Origin: RUG14199 sp045535205
Lineage (GTDB): Bacteria; Bacillota; Clostridia; Oscillospirales; CAG-272
Assembly (NCBI GenBank): GCA_045535205.1
Contig: JAZSLF010000052.1
Coordinates: forward strand, 1 to 44,086
DNA: 44,086 bases
Direction: 5' to 3'
Position numbers and translations under genes: made by a program. How positions within the stretch are numbered: position 1 is the stretch's first letter; each line of letters opens with the position of its first letter. A model generated the notes under the pieces. That model ran no database searches. It saw nothing but the letters and a program-made list of their open reading frames with translations, and was not told the origin of the DNA. This document shows, piece by piece, positions 32,837-40,958 of this stretch.

Positions 32837-33421
32837 TTAGCGGTTTTCTGAAATTATTTTAAGAAAATTATCAAGCATCGTAAGAAGCTCAGGTATAAGG
32901 TAGCTGATGCCGACGGCAAATGCCGTCAGAATTATTGTAAGCAGAATAAACGATCCGATACCTTCATTTTTCTTTTCAAATGCCACGTCTGCTTTATATT
33001 TCAGTTCTTCCGGTATATAAAGCTTTATTTTTGAAAAATCGTAAATTAAGGGGTTTTCATCAAGACCGAAAAATTTTCTGAGCCTTATTCTGTTTTTTGA
33101 TATTTCCTTTATTGATACGGGAGAGGTGTCGCTGAAGCTGATGTACCGTCTGAGTGCTCCCCTCTCTTTCAACGCATTTTTATAAAATACGCCTGCTTTC
33201 AGCCCCGCTTCCTCAAGGGTGAGGGCTGACTCCTCGGAGAAGGCCTCTGACTTGAGAAGCTTTCTCACAAGAGTACCGAAATATTTTTTTCTGAAATAGG
33301 AGACTGCAATACCGATAAGTATTCCGGCATATATTCCCCAAATGACCATTTTCAGAGGAATTATGTCGCTGTGAAATTCAAGATAGGTATATTCGCCTGC
33401 CGCAAGAAAATTGTAATTCAT
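32837..33421 (-). CDS. Hypothetical protein with N- and C-terminal membrane segments
   Basis: 194 residues, not recognised. Membrane segments at about 23-43 and 157-180 flank a basic cytoplasmic part of ~110 residues with the phrase IRLRKFFGLDENPLIYDFSKIKLYIPEEL. It starts one base after the serS stop, with no separate SD, so it is coupled to serS. The MORN gene follows. Confidence 0.65.
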   Translation of the reverse strand: MNYNFLAAGEYTYLEFHSDIIPLKMVIWGIYAGILIGIAVSYFRKKYFGTLVRKLLKSEAFSEESALTLEEAGLKAGVFYKNALKERGALRRYISFSDTSPVSIKEISKNRIRLRKFFGLDENPLIYDFSKIKLYIPEELKYKADVAFEKKNEGIGSFILLTIILTAFAVGISYLIPELLTMLDNFLKIISENR

Positions 33422-33422
33422 A

Positions 33423-34712
33423 TTACTTTATGGGTTTTATAACGTCAATACCGAGGTACTTACGGAGAACTTCGGGTACTGTTACGGAACCGTCTGCGTT
33501 CTGGTTCTGTTCAACTATGGCGGGGAGAATACGGCTTGTTGCAAGTCCTGAGCCGTTGAGAGTGTGGAGAAATTCGGGCTTTGAGCCGCCGTCTCTCTTA
33601 AATCTCATCATGCCTCGTCTTGCCTGATAGTCTCTTGCGTTTGAAACGGAGGAGACCTCCTTGTAGCCGTCCATTGAAGGAATGTGAATTTCAATATCGT
33701 AAGTTCTTGCCATAGATGCAGAGCAGTCTGCAGCCGCAAGCTTAACTGTTCTGAAATGGAAGCCGAGCCCCTTAACGAGAGCTTCTGCCTTGCCTACGAG
33801 CTCTTCAAAAGCTGCATCGGAGTCTTCGGGCTTTGTGTACTGAACCATTTCAACCTTGTTGAACTGATGTCCTCTTACCATACCTCTTTCGTCTGCTCTG
33901 TAGGAGCCTGCTTCACGGCGGAAGCAGGGTGTGTAGGAGATGTACTTTCTGGGAAGGTCAGCCTCTGTTAAAATTTCGTTTCTGTGGAGAGATACGAGTG
34001 CTGTTTCAGCTGTGGGAAGCATGAAGCGGCGGCGTTCGTCCTCTGCTGTATCAAGCCAGTATACCTCGTCTTTAAACTTGGGGAACTGACCTGCCGTAAG
34101 GCCGCATTCGTAACCGAGCATATGGGGAACAAGTACAAGCTCGTAGCCGTCTGCAAGGTGTGTGTCGATGAAGTAGTTGAGAAGTGCCCATTCAAGTCTT
34201 GCACCGAGACCTCTGTAGATCCAGAAGCCGTTACCGGAGAGCTTTACGCCTCTTTCATAGTCTATAAGACCGCAGGAAGTGCAGAGATCAACGTGGTTCT
34301 TGGGTGTAAAATCAAATACGTGGGGTTCGCCGTAGTATCTGTCAGGCTCGTTGTTTTCCTTGCCGCCGGGCTTCAGATCACGGTCGGGAAGATTGGGAAG
34401 GCCGAGCATAAGCTCATTGTATTCGTTTTCAACTTCGGCAAGCTTTGCTTCACCCGCTTTAACCTCGGCTCCGAGCTCCTTCATCTTTGCAAAGATGGGG
34501 GCAACGTCCTTGCCTTCCTTTTTAAGCTGGGGAACAAGCTTTGTCTGCTTGTTCTGCTCCGCTTTCTTATTTTCTGTTTCAGCGATAAGTGCTCTGCGTT
34601 CTTCGTCAAGCTCAAGTATTCTCGCTATTTCTTTTTCTGCATCCTTACCCTTTGCCGCAAGTCTGGCAACAACGTCGGAGGGATCTTCTTTTATAAGCTT
34701 AATATCAATCAT
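33423..34712 (-). CDS. serS: Seryl-tRNA synthetase
   Basis: 429 residues from the ATG at 34712 (MIDIKLIKEDP, the usual N-terminus; a start 5 codons upstream is less likely). The N-terminal tRNA-binding coiled coil (about 25-105) and the class II catalytic core are present: motif 2 FRREAGSYRADERGMVRGHQF and motif 3 GSGLATSRILPAIVE. It charges tRNA-Ser. It follows parB by 35 bp. No T-box leader is seen upstream. Confidence 0.97.
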   Translation of the reverse strand: MIDIKLIKEDPSDVVARLAAKGKDAEKEIARILELDEERRALIAETENKKAEQNKQTKLVPQLKKEGKDVAPIFAKMKELGAEVKAGEAKLAEVENEYNELMLGLPNLPDRDLKPGGKENNEPDRYYGEPHVFDFTPKNHVDLCTSCGLIDYERGVKLSGNGFWIYRGLGARLEWALLNYFIDTHLADGYELVLVPHMLGYECGLTAGQFPKFKDEVYWLDTAEDERRRFMLPTAETALVSLHRNEILTEADLPRKYISYTPCFRREAGSYRADERGMVRGHQFNKVEMVQYTKPEDSDAAFEELVGKAEALVKGLGFHFRTVKLAAADCSASMARTYDIEIHIPSMDGYKEVSSVSNARDYQARRGMMRFKRDGGSKPEFLHTLNGSGLATSRILPAIVEQNQNADGSVTVPEVLRKYLGIDVIKPIK

Positions 34713-34747
34713 TGTTCTATACCTCAATTACCAAAAAATGTAAATTA

Positions 34748-35626
34748 TTATTCTAAAATGGATTTACCGCAGAGCTTTGATACAATTTTTTCAAGGTCAC
34801 GGTCATCTGTATATTCTATCTGAATTACGTGCTTTGTTTTGCCCGTTCCTATCTTGATTTTTCTGCCTAATATCTGGGTCGCACGTCTTTCAAGCTCCTC
34901 GTAGTAGTTTACGGTGAAAGCATGAACGGGGGGGATATTATCGGTGCGTTTGCTGATTTCCGGGGAGTTGATCTTTTTAATTAAGGTTTCAACCTCTCTA
35001 ACCGAAAGATTTCTCTTTATGATCCTGTTTGCGATTTCCTCCATGTTTTCCTTTTTCTGAAGACCGAGAAGTGCTCTGCAATGACCTGCACTCAGTTCGC
35101 CGTTTGCGAGAAGGTCCATGATTGCGGGAGGGAGATCCATAAGTCTCATACTGTTGGTTATTGCTGAACGGCTTTTTCCCACCTTAGCGGCTACTTCCTC
35201 ATGGGACATTCCGTAATTGTCTATAAGTGCCTTATAAGCTTTAGCTTCCTCCATGGGATTGAGATTTTCTCTCTGAATATTCTCAATGAGTGCCACCTGT
35301 GCCGCCTGAAGCTCATCTGCTTCTATAATAATACAGGGGACTTCCGAAAGACCTGCGAGCTTTGACGCTCTGTATCTTCTTTCTCCTGCAATTATTTCAA
35401 ATGCACCGTTCTTCATATCTCTTACGATTATGGGCTGGAGTACACCGTGAACTGAAATTGAATTTGCGAGCTCTGAAAGAGCTTCGGCGTCAAAATTCTT
35501 TCTTGGCTGATTTTTTCTGGGTGTAAGACTTTCAATGGTAATGTGTACTATGCTGTTATTGTTTTCAAGGGTGTTATCTCCGAATATTTCTCCGAGACCC
35601 TTGCCGAGAGACATTTTCTTAGCCAT
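34748..35626 (-). CDS. parB: Chromosome partitioning protein ParB (Spo0J)
   Basis: 292 residues. The ParB N-terminal CTPase domain has GERRYRA (81-87) and ENIQRENLNP (115-124). A helix-turn-helix at about 141-160 (SHEEVAAKVGKSRSAITNSMRL) binds parS, and a C-terminal dimerisation segment follows. It loads at parS near the origin, organises the region and recruits condensin. It is 19 bp after parA, and two parS-like sites lie upstream of parA. The motifs are complete, in contrast to the second ParB homologue at 37054. Confidence 0.95.
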   Translation of the reverse strand: MAKKMSLGKGLGEIFGDNTLENNNSIVHITIESLTPRKNQPRKNFDAEALSELANSISVHGVLQPIIVRDMKNGAFEIIAGERRYRASKLAGLSEVPCIIIEADELQAAQVALIENIQRENLNPMEEAKAYKALIDNYGMSHEEVAAKVGKSRSAITNSMRLMDLPPAIMDLLANGELSAGHCRALLGLQKKENMEEIANRIIKRNLSVREVETLIKKINSPEISKRTDNIPPVHAFTVNYYEELERRATQILGRKIKIGTGKTKHVIQIEYTDDRDLEKIVSKLCGKSILE

Positions 35627-35645
35627 TTACTTTACCTTTCTATGT

Positions 35646-36416
35646 TTACATTATTCTTTCGAGCAGTTCTTTTGCCACGTCCATGTAGGCGAGACTGCCC
35701 TTGGAGTATTTATCGTAATAAATTACGGGGGCACCGAAGCTGGGAGCCTCGGAAACCTTTACGTTGCGGGCTATGGTTGTTCTGAAAAGCTTATCGGCAT
35801 AATATTTTTTAAGCTCCTCAGATACCTGTGCCGACAAATTTAGTCTGCCGTTATACATAGTAATAAGTATTCCCATGATGCACAGGTTTTTATTGTATTT
35901 CTGTTTTACTTTTTTAATTGTTATCATAAGCTGTGAAAGACCTTCGAGGGCAAAATACTCACATTGCATGGGAATTACGACGCCGTCACAGCAGGTAAGG
36001 GCGTTTATTGTGAGCATACCGAGCGAGGGAGGACAGTCTATAATAACATATTCAAAGGGGATGGAAAGACCGGAAATGACTCTTTCAAGACATCTTTCTC
36101 TGTTCTGAATGTCAATAAGGTCGATCTCCGCACCTGCAAGATTTATTGTTGAGGGCATTACCCAAAGGTTATTCCATTGGGTTTTAATGACCGCAGAGTC
36201 GGGTGTGCATTGACCGAGAAGTGCTTCATAAGAGGAACGCACGACACCTCTTTTGTTTACACCGACACCGCTTGTTGAGTTGCCCTGCGGATCAAGGTCA
36301 CATAGCAAAACGCTGTGACCGAGTGCACCGATGGCTGCGGCTATATTTACTGCAGAAGTTGTCTTACCGACACCGCCTTTTTGATTTGAAAAAGCAATAA
36401 TTACGGGTTTTGACAT
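35646..36416 (-). CDS. parA: Chromosome partitioning ATPase ParA (Soj)
   Basis: 256 residues. It starts MSKPVIIAFSNQKGGVGKTTSA, with the deviant Walker A motif KGGVGKTT (signature Lys13, P-loop Lys18). Further motifs are LLCDLDPQGN (Walker A') and VIIDCPPSLG (Walker B). It binds DNA non-specifically in the ATP state and, with ParB, helps segregate origins and can regulate DnaA. It forms an operon with parB and probably serS. The upstream gap holds parS-like sites. Confidence 0.95.
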   Translation of the reverse strand: MSKPVIIAFSNQKGGVGKTTSAVNIAAAIGALGHSVLLCDLDPQGNSTSGVGVNKRGVVRSSYEALLGQCTPDSAVIKTQWNNLWVMPSTINLAGAEIDLIDIQNRERCLERVISGLSIPFEYVIIDCPPSLGMLTINALTCCDGVVIPMQCEYFALEGLSQLMITIKKVKQKYNKNLCIMGILITMYNGRLNLSAQVSEELKKYYADKLFRTTIARNVKVSEAPSFGAPVIYYDKYSKGSLAYMDVAKELLERIM

Positions 36417-36587
36417 TTTATCTCCTATTTTTTATTCGGTTGTCATATATTTGCTGTAGTTTTTTATCAAATCTCAGAAATGTCTGTGTTTTTGATGATT
36501 TCATAAGATTACTTGTATATTATATATTATTTATTTGCACGTGTCAATTGTTAGTCCGATTTTTTCTCAATTTTTCCTGCATTTTAA

Positions 36588-36603
36588 TGTTTCACGTCAA
36601 ACA
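36588..36603. promoter_or_regulatory. parS: parS-like site 1
   Basis: TGTTTCACGTCAAACA matches the consensus TGTTTCACGTGAAACA at 15 of 16 positions. It lies 172 bases upstream of parA. Confidence 0.85.
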
Positions 36604-36626
36604 ATGCGTCAAATGATGAGGCTTCA

Positions 36627-36642
36627 TGTTTCAAGTGAAACA
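36627..36642. promoter_or_regulatory. parS: parS-like site 2
   Basis: TGTTTCAAGTGAAACA matches the parS consensus at 15 of 16 positions, with the mismatch at the centre. It is 39 bases from site 1. A half-site GTGAAACA follows near 36701. Confidence 0.85.
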
Positions 36643-36802
36643 TCTTTGCCAAGGGATCCTCAAGTATTCTGTAAGGAATGCTTGGGGTTCTCTTGTCATT
36701 GTGAAACAACAAGTGCGTTATGTAACAGCATTATTAAATATCTATTATCCATTATCCATTCCACGTTGTTTTTTTAAGAGATAAAAAGAAAAAGCAAAAA
36801 AC

Positions 36803-36833
36803 AAAAGGCTTGACCGTTTTGGTCAAGCCTTTT
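36803..36833. terminator. Hairpin terminator, left twin
   Basis: AAAAGGCTTGACC (36803-36815) pairs with GGTCAAGCCTTTT (36821-36833) around GTTTT. On the minus strand it is followed by TTTTGTTTTTT, so it is a good terminator for leftward transcripts. The gap 36417-37053 holds this, the two parS sites and the right twin, with no credible gene. Confidence 0.75.
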
Positions 36834-36865
36834 ACTACGTTAGAGGGAAAAACGCTCTCAAAGCA

Positions 36866-36953
36866 GATGTGGCGGGCTTTTGCCCGCCTTTTCAATGTCA
36901 GATAGTTTTATCAAGAAAAGTTTGCTTTATAAAAGTTTTCTCACTCACATCTG
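36866..36953. other. Structured intergenic segment between the twin hairpins
   Basis: GCAGATGTG at the left and CACATCTGC at the right are inverted copies that can close an ~85-base structure, which also holds the internal hairpin GGCGGGC/GCCCGCC. It could be a small RNA or the processed 3' region of the divergent ParB transcript; no ORF is seen. Confidence 0.35.
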
Positions 36954-36980
36954 CGTTATACCGAGTTTGTCTTCAGTCTG

Positions 36981-37008
36981 AGGCTTGACCGTTTTGGTCA
37001 AGCCTTTT
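36981..37008. terminator. Hairpin terminator, right twin
   Basis: AGGCTTGACC (36981-36990), GTTTT, GGTCAAGCCT (36996-37005): the same 25-base hairpin core as the left twin, 46 bases after the end of the divergent ParB gene. On the minus strand it lacks a T-run; on the plus strand TTT follows. Confidence 0.6.
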
Positions 37009-37053
37009 AGTAAGTGGTTCTAACGTAAAACGACATATCTCCGCTTCGGAGTG

Positions 37054-37824
37054 TCACTTATATATCTTAATGGTATAGTTCACGGAGGTGCGGTCCTCAT
37101 TCTTGTTGAGCTTCAAAAGAACCCCCATGCTTCCTGCCGAGCTTGTCAGCTTGTCTATTGATCTCATCGTTCTGCTGATGTTATCATCAAGGTAGGTGCT
37201 GCAGGTCAAATTGACATCGGAAAGGCTGTCAACGTACTCCTCCGTTTCACTCACGGTCAGCATACTTTCGATCACATGGCATATGGCGGCGGTACAAAGC
37301 TCCGGGCTCTTTATCCTTAAAAGTGTTCTTGCGTGACGTTCGCTGAGGTCTCCGTCAATTATCATCTTTATCTGACTCGGTGTAAATTTAAGCAGTCTCA
37401 GCTTGTTTGCAACGTAGGACTGACTTCTGTCAATTATTGCCGCAACGGCATCCTGCGTAAAAAGGTGCTTGGAGGTAAGCTTTTGTATTGCTTTTGCTTT
37501 ATCGAAAAAATGGGAAAAATCAGATTTTGCTGTGCTGATGTGAGCTATATATGACGGAATATAGGTGTTTTCCGCAAAAATACACGGCACATACTCAAGG
37601 CCGAGTCTGACGGCGGCATAATAACGCTTCCTTCCGTCACATATGGAAAATTCATCGTTTACCACCAATGGATCTAAAAATCCGTACCTTTTAATGCTTT
37701 CTGTAAAGGCTTCGCCTTCCTTTTTGGTAAGGCTCAGTTTATTTGCGTGGAGCTGTCGGACGGGGTAGTAGGTGTGCTCATCGTGTATCTCTGTATGTAA
37801 TTCCTGTATTGTTTTCGTCTTCAT
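37054..37824 (-). CDS. Divergent ParB/Noc-like DNA-binding protein
   Basis: 256 residues from the ATG at 37824 (GGAGAG upstream; the longer frame starts in a region without SD). The ParB fold is recognisable: IKRYGFLDPLVV, then DGRKRYYAA (63-71) in place of GERRxRA, and a helix-turn-helix LFTQDAVAAIIDRSQSYVANKLRLL (121-145). The second CTPase motif ENIQR is not conserved (AHISTAKSDF). Position upstream of parA matches noc of Bacillus (noc-parA-parB), which occludes division over the nucleoid. The missing motif suggests CTP binding is altered or lost. No Noc site of the known type was seen. It could also be a transcription regulator derived from ParB. Confidence 0.75.
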   Translation of the reverse strand: MKTKTIQELHTEIHDEHTYYPVRQLHANKLSLTKKEGEAFTESIKRYGFLDPLVVNDEFSICDGRKRYYAAVRLGLEYVPCIFAENTYIPSYIAHISTAKSDFSHFFDKAKAIQKLTSKHLFTQDAVAAIIDRSQSYVANKLRLLKFTPSQIKMIIDGDLSERHARTLLRIKSPELCTAAICHVIESMLTVSETEEYVDSLSDVNLTCSTYLDDNISRTMRSIDKLTSSAGSMGVLLKLNKNEDRTSVNYTIKIYK

Positions 37825-38122
37825 TTTTCTCTCCGTTTTTGTAGTAAGCCAAGTATATAACCATTCAGCTGAAAATATTGGCAAACGGTGAGTAAAGATT
37901 ATGTCGCTTAAACAGTTCTTTTACAGGGTAATAAGTGCATTGTATGGGAATTAAAAAAGACAGTCTAAGAAAGTTTCATATCTTCCTATATTGATGATTA
38001 ACAGCATTAATTATTGCTACACTTTATATGGTATGAATTGCTGAAGATTTATGTCGAATAGTGTCGATTTACATTAATTTCCAATAAAATTACCGAAAAC
38101 TGTAAAAAATTTCAAAAAACAC

Positions 38123-38151
38123 TTGCAATTTATGGTAATTTGGTATATAAT
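38123..38151 (+). promoter_or_regulatory. Promoter-like sequence facing into the 3' end of the DUF6062 gene
   Basis: TTGCAA (38123-38128), 17-base spacer, TATAAT (38146-38151). No plus-strand gene follows, so any transcript would be antisense to DUF6062. The 334-base gap 37825-38158 is otherwise AT-rich with no gene. Confidence 0.35.
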
Positions 38152-38158
38152 GTAAATG

Positions 38159-38860
38159 TCAGGAGGGATCAAAGCCTGTGAGAGCAAGTATTGCTTTTTC
38201 GACAGCATCCTTAGCATCTCCCCAGGGTTCGTTTTCGTATCTGTAATCAAATTTCTTCACAAAGAAGGAAACGTTATCCTTAATTCGTGCAATATATTTT
38301 TCTTCCACCTGTGAGAGCACCTTATAAAGCTGTGCGAAATCCTTCTGTTTCATAATAGCCTTGCCCATCGAGAGAAATTCTGCGTAGTGCTCAAGGCAGA
38401 AGCAGGGCTGCCCGGCACATTTTTTTCTGAAATCTGCATCTGAGAGGAACATGGAAACGGCATTATCCATCATATGAGTGAAATTTCTTTCAAGTCTTTC
38501 GCAAATATAGCAGGTGTCAGACAGCTTTGTAAGAGTTTTTGCCGAGCTCTTTCCGCTTATTGCGGGCAAAAGCTTGTTTGTATGAAGGCTCTTTGATATT
38601 TCATCAAGGTGGCTTTCAAGAATGAGGGCAAGAGGAAGTCTCTTTCCCGCATCGTACATCATTTTATAGTGTTGTGTGCAGAAGCCGAGTTCATTGGTTT
38701 TAATGCGAACGTCGGGCTCCATCATTGATGCTCCGAGTATCAATGACAGCTCGTTTTCCTCAAACTGCTTCTTTATAATACAGAAGGGACAGCCGAGAGA
38801 GTGGTCTGCCGCACTTTTTTCAAAGGCTTCGTTTATCGGTATAGTATATATCTGTTCCAT
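38159..38860 (-). CDS. DUF6062-family protein
   Basis: 233 residues, mostly helical. Cys/His pairs suggest a metal site: CPFC (about 24-27), CTQHY (about 61), CYICERLE (about 117-120) and CFCLEHY (about 152-157). The pattern fits the clostridial DUF6062 family, which has no known function. GAGGAG precedes the ATG. It is divergent from the AbrB-type gene at 38996, with a 135-base shared promoter region. Confidence 0.75.
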   Translation of the reverse strand: MEQIYTIPINEAFEKSAADHSLGCPFCIIKKQFEENELSLILGASMMEPDVRIKTNELGFCTQHYKMMYDAGKRLPLALILESHLDEISKSLHTNKLLPAISGKSSAKTLTKLSDTCYICERLERNFTHMMDNAVSMFLSDADFRKKCAGQPCFCLEHYAEFLSMGKAIMKQKDFAQLYKVLSQVEEKYIARIKDNVSFFVKKFDYRYENEPWGDAKDAVEKAILALTGFDPS

Positions 38861-38995
38861 ATGAGACTCCTCTTTTTTACTTTTATAGTATTATTATTAC
38901 ATTTTTTTCAGTTTTTTTCAAGAGAAATTTTCAACACGGAATTTTGTAAATAACCGTTTGGTTAAATATAAATTTATAAAAGGAGATATTTAATA

Positions 38996-39235
38996 ATGAA
39001 AAAATCCGGAATTGTAAGAAAGATCGATGAGCTCGGAAGAATTACACTCCCCATCGAAATGAGAAACAGCCTTGATTTGTCTGCAGGCGACGGCGTTGAG
39101 ATCTATTTTGAAAACGATGCCATCCTTCTTAAAAAATTTGCCCCCTCCTGTATCTTTTGCGGCGATACCCTTGAAGTATCCGAATTTAAAGGCAAAAGAA
39201 TTTGTAAAAAATGTAAGGAAGAAATCAGTAAGTAG
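38996..39235 (+). CDS. AbrB-family transition-state regulator with C-terminal Cys pair
   Basis: 79 residues. The N-terminal swapped-hairpin DNA-binding domain is classic: GIVRKIDELGRITLPIEMRNSL ... GDGVEIYFENDAILLKK (1-47). The C-terminal part has CIFC (52-55) and CKKC (72-75), a possible zinc ribbon, as in many clostridial AbrB/SpoVT-like regulators. AAAGGAGATAT precedes the ATG. It likely regulates global genes on entry to stationary phase; targets cannot be inferred. A long hairpin follows. Confidence 0.9.
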   Translation: MKKSGIVRKIDELGRITLPIEMRNSLDLSAGDGVEIYFENDAILLKKFAPSCIFCGDTLEVSEFKGKRICKKCKEEISK

Positions 39236-39276
39236 TATAGTATAGCCGGGGAAAACTTCACCTTGATAATATTATG

Positions 39277-39331
39277 AGACAGGGTACGGCTCTGTGTCTT
39301 TTTCGGTAAGACACAGAGCCGTACCCTGTCT
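39277..39331. terminator. Perfect 24-bp inverted repeat between convergent genes
   Basis: The arms 39277-39300 and 39308-39331 are exact reverse complements (core GGGTACGGCTCTGTG) with a 7-base loop TTTCGGT. The arm style resembles the 27-bp island repeat (a GTACGG or GACGG centre in a palindrome), so it may be a REP-like element acting as a bidirectional terminator. Confidence 0.75.
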
Positions 39332-39344
39332 GACTCTGTCCGAT

Positions 39345-40058
39345 CTACTCATCGGGTGTATCGATAATTATAAGATTGTTACAATGAGGGCAGTATACTT
39401 CCATATTATCATACATGGTATTTCTGTCGAAGGACATGGCACCGTCGCAATAGGGGCAGTATACTGTGTGTTCACTACGGACATCTGTGTAATATTCCGT
39501 ATTGCCCGTCTCAATGGGAGAAGCTGTATCGCGATCGATAAGGTCAATGTGGTATGATATTCCGACCTTCTGCGAAAGCAGCTGTACGGCCTCATGAACG
39601 TTTTCAACCGAGATCTTATAAGTTCCCGCAGGAGAATATACCGTGAGATCCTGTAGCTCGTTTTTATCGGTGCAGACCACAATCTCTCTTATTTCGTCAT
39701 ATCCTAATTCAAAATACTTTTCGCTGTGCAGCTCATATATATTCTCATATCCTACTCCGCAAAAGCAGTTTTCCTTAAACTCTACGTAGCATTTTGATAT
39801 ATTTTTACGCAGTAGGGACAGCTTGTTGATTTTATTTATACTTATGAAAAAAACCAATATGGCATTTACAACTAAAAATGTTCCGAAATTAAAACCGTTT
39901 TCAAAAACGTTGTAAAAATCCTTTTCAAGAATATCCGTTTCGATCAAGCCGTTGATCAGAATGGGTGTAATTATCTGAACCAGGATGTTTGAAGCTATGA
40001 GTGCTCCGATGCGATTACCTAATTTTTCGGAATATTCATCGTTATATTTGAAGAACAT
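39345..40058 (-). CDS. Hypothetical membrane protein with C-terminal zinc ribbon
   Basis: 237 residues, not recognised. Two hydrophobic segments lie at about 17-37 and 55-75. A soluble part follows, and the C-terminus has YCPYC (about 199-203) and YCPHC (about 223-227), a four-Cys zinc ribbon. It begins MFFKYNDEYSEKLGNR with GGAG upstream. It ends near the long hairpin. The YwaF-like gene is 47 bp upstream on the same strand. Confidence 0.7.
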   Translation of the reverse strand: MFFKYNDEYSEKLGNRIGALIASNILVQIITPILINGLIETDILEKDFYNVFENGFNFGTFLVVNAILVFFISINKINKLSLLRKNISKCYVEFKENCFCGVGYENIYELHSEKYFELGYDEIREIVVCTDKNELQDLTVYSPAGTYKISVENVHEAVQLLSQKVGISYHIDLIDRDTASPIETGNTEYYTDVRSEHTVYCPYCDGAMSFDRNTMYDNMEVYCPHCNNLIIIDTPDE

Positions 40059-40105
40059 AGATACGTCTCCGTAAAATAAATTTGATTTTGTTGCGATAAA
40101 GCTTT

Positions 40106-40906
40106 TCAGCTTTTTACTTCCGCTGTCTTTGCGGTTTTCTCCGAGCTTCTTTTTATCATATAGAATACCTGATAATATGCAGAAATATATAGAATGAAAA
40201 GAACAACTACGGAAAGGGGATAAAGTATGGGGTGTCCGTTTACAAGCTCAAAGAGTATATCGTAGGGTGTGCCGTCACCTCTTGAAAGGAACATATAGTT
40301 TGCGTCAGTAAAGATGTTGGCGATATACGCCGCAACGCTGAAGAAGCCCAGAATTATAATGGTGATGGGGGTATTCTTCTTTTTCATACTTGTCATTCCC
40401 GAAATCAGTATGTAAAGGGAAGTGAAGCCGGAAATACAATGTGTAATTCCCGAAACGACGTTGTCGAAGGAGATCACGGGATATGTTCCGTAGTTATTTC
40501 CTGCAAAATATGTGCCGAGAAGTGCACCGAGAATTCCGAAGATGGTTACAAAATCGAGGGCAGCCTCTTTAATTCTGCCCTTGGAGAATGCCGCAAGGGG
40601 AATTGTGATAAGCTGTATACTGCAAAGGAACAGGGGCAGATCGTAAAGAAAGTGGAGAGGATCGCCGCCTCTGAAGGACAGAAGGATTATTTTGAATATC
40701 TCAAAGGAGTCGATGAGAATTGCCGCTGTGATTATGACCCTGTTTTTTTGCTTTTCGTCCTTGTTCTTGTTTTTTCTGCCGAGAAGTACGGCACAGAAAA
40801 ACATTATAACAACAAGGGAGGTTACGAATAAAATATGCTGCCACGACATATAGCCTTCAGCTGTTCGTGTGTAGCCGCCAAATCCGAAAAATTCTTTTAT
40901 ACCCAT
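40106..40906 (-). CDS. YwaF/TMEM164-like integral membrane protein
   Basis: 266 residues from the ATG at 40906; a GTG at 40930 would add 8 residues and cannot be excluded because neither has a strong SD. About seven membrane segments. The phrase LHFLYDLPLFLCSIQLITIPLAA and the histidine-containing NGHPILYPL are typical of the YwaF/TMEM164 family, a poorly understood group. It lies between manA and the zinc-ribbon protein on the minus strand. Confidence 0.8.
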   Translation of the reverse strand: MGIKEFFGFGGYTRTAEGYMSWQHILFVTSLVVIMFFCAVLLGRKNKNKDEKQKNRVIITAAILIDSFEIFKIILLSFRGGDPLHFLYDLPLFLCSIQLITIPLAAFSKGRIKEAALDFVTIFGILGALLGTYFAGNNYGTYPVISFDNVVSGITHCISGFTSLYILISGMTSMKKKNTPITIIILGFFSVAAYIANIFTDANYMFLSRGDGTPYDILFELVNGHPILYPLSVVVLFILYISAYYQVFYMIKRSSEKTAKTAEVKS

Positions 40907-40958
40907 ATTTTTGCCTGAGTACAGGCTCACCTTCTTTCAATATAATATATTAACGGTG

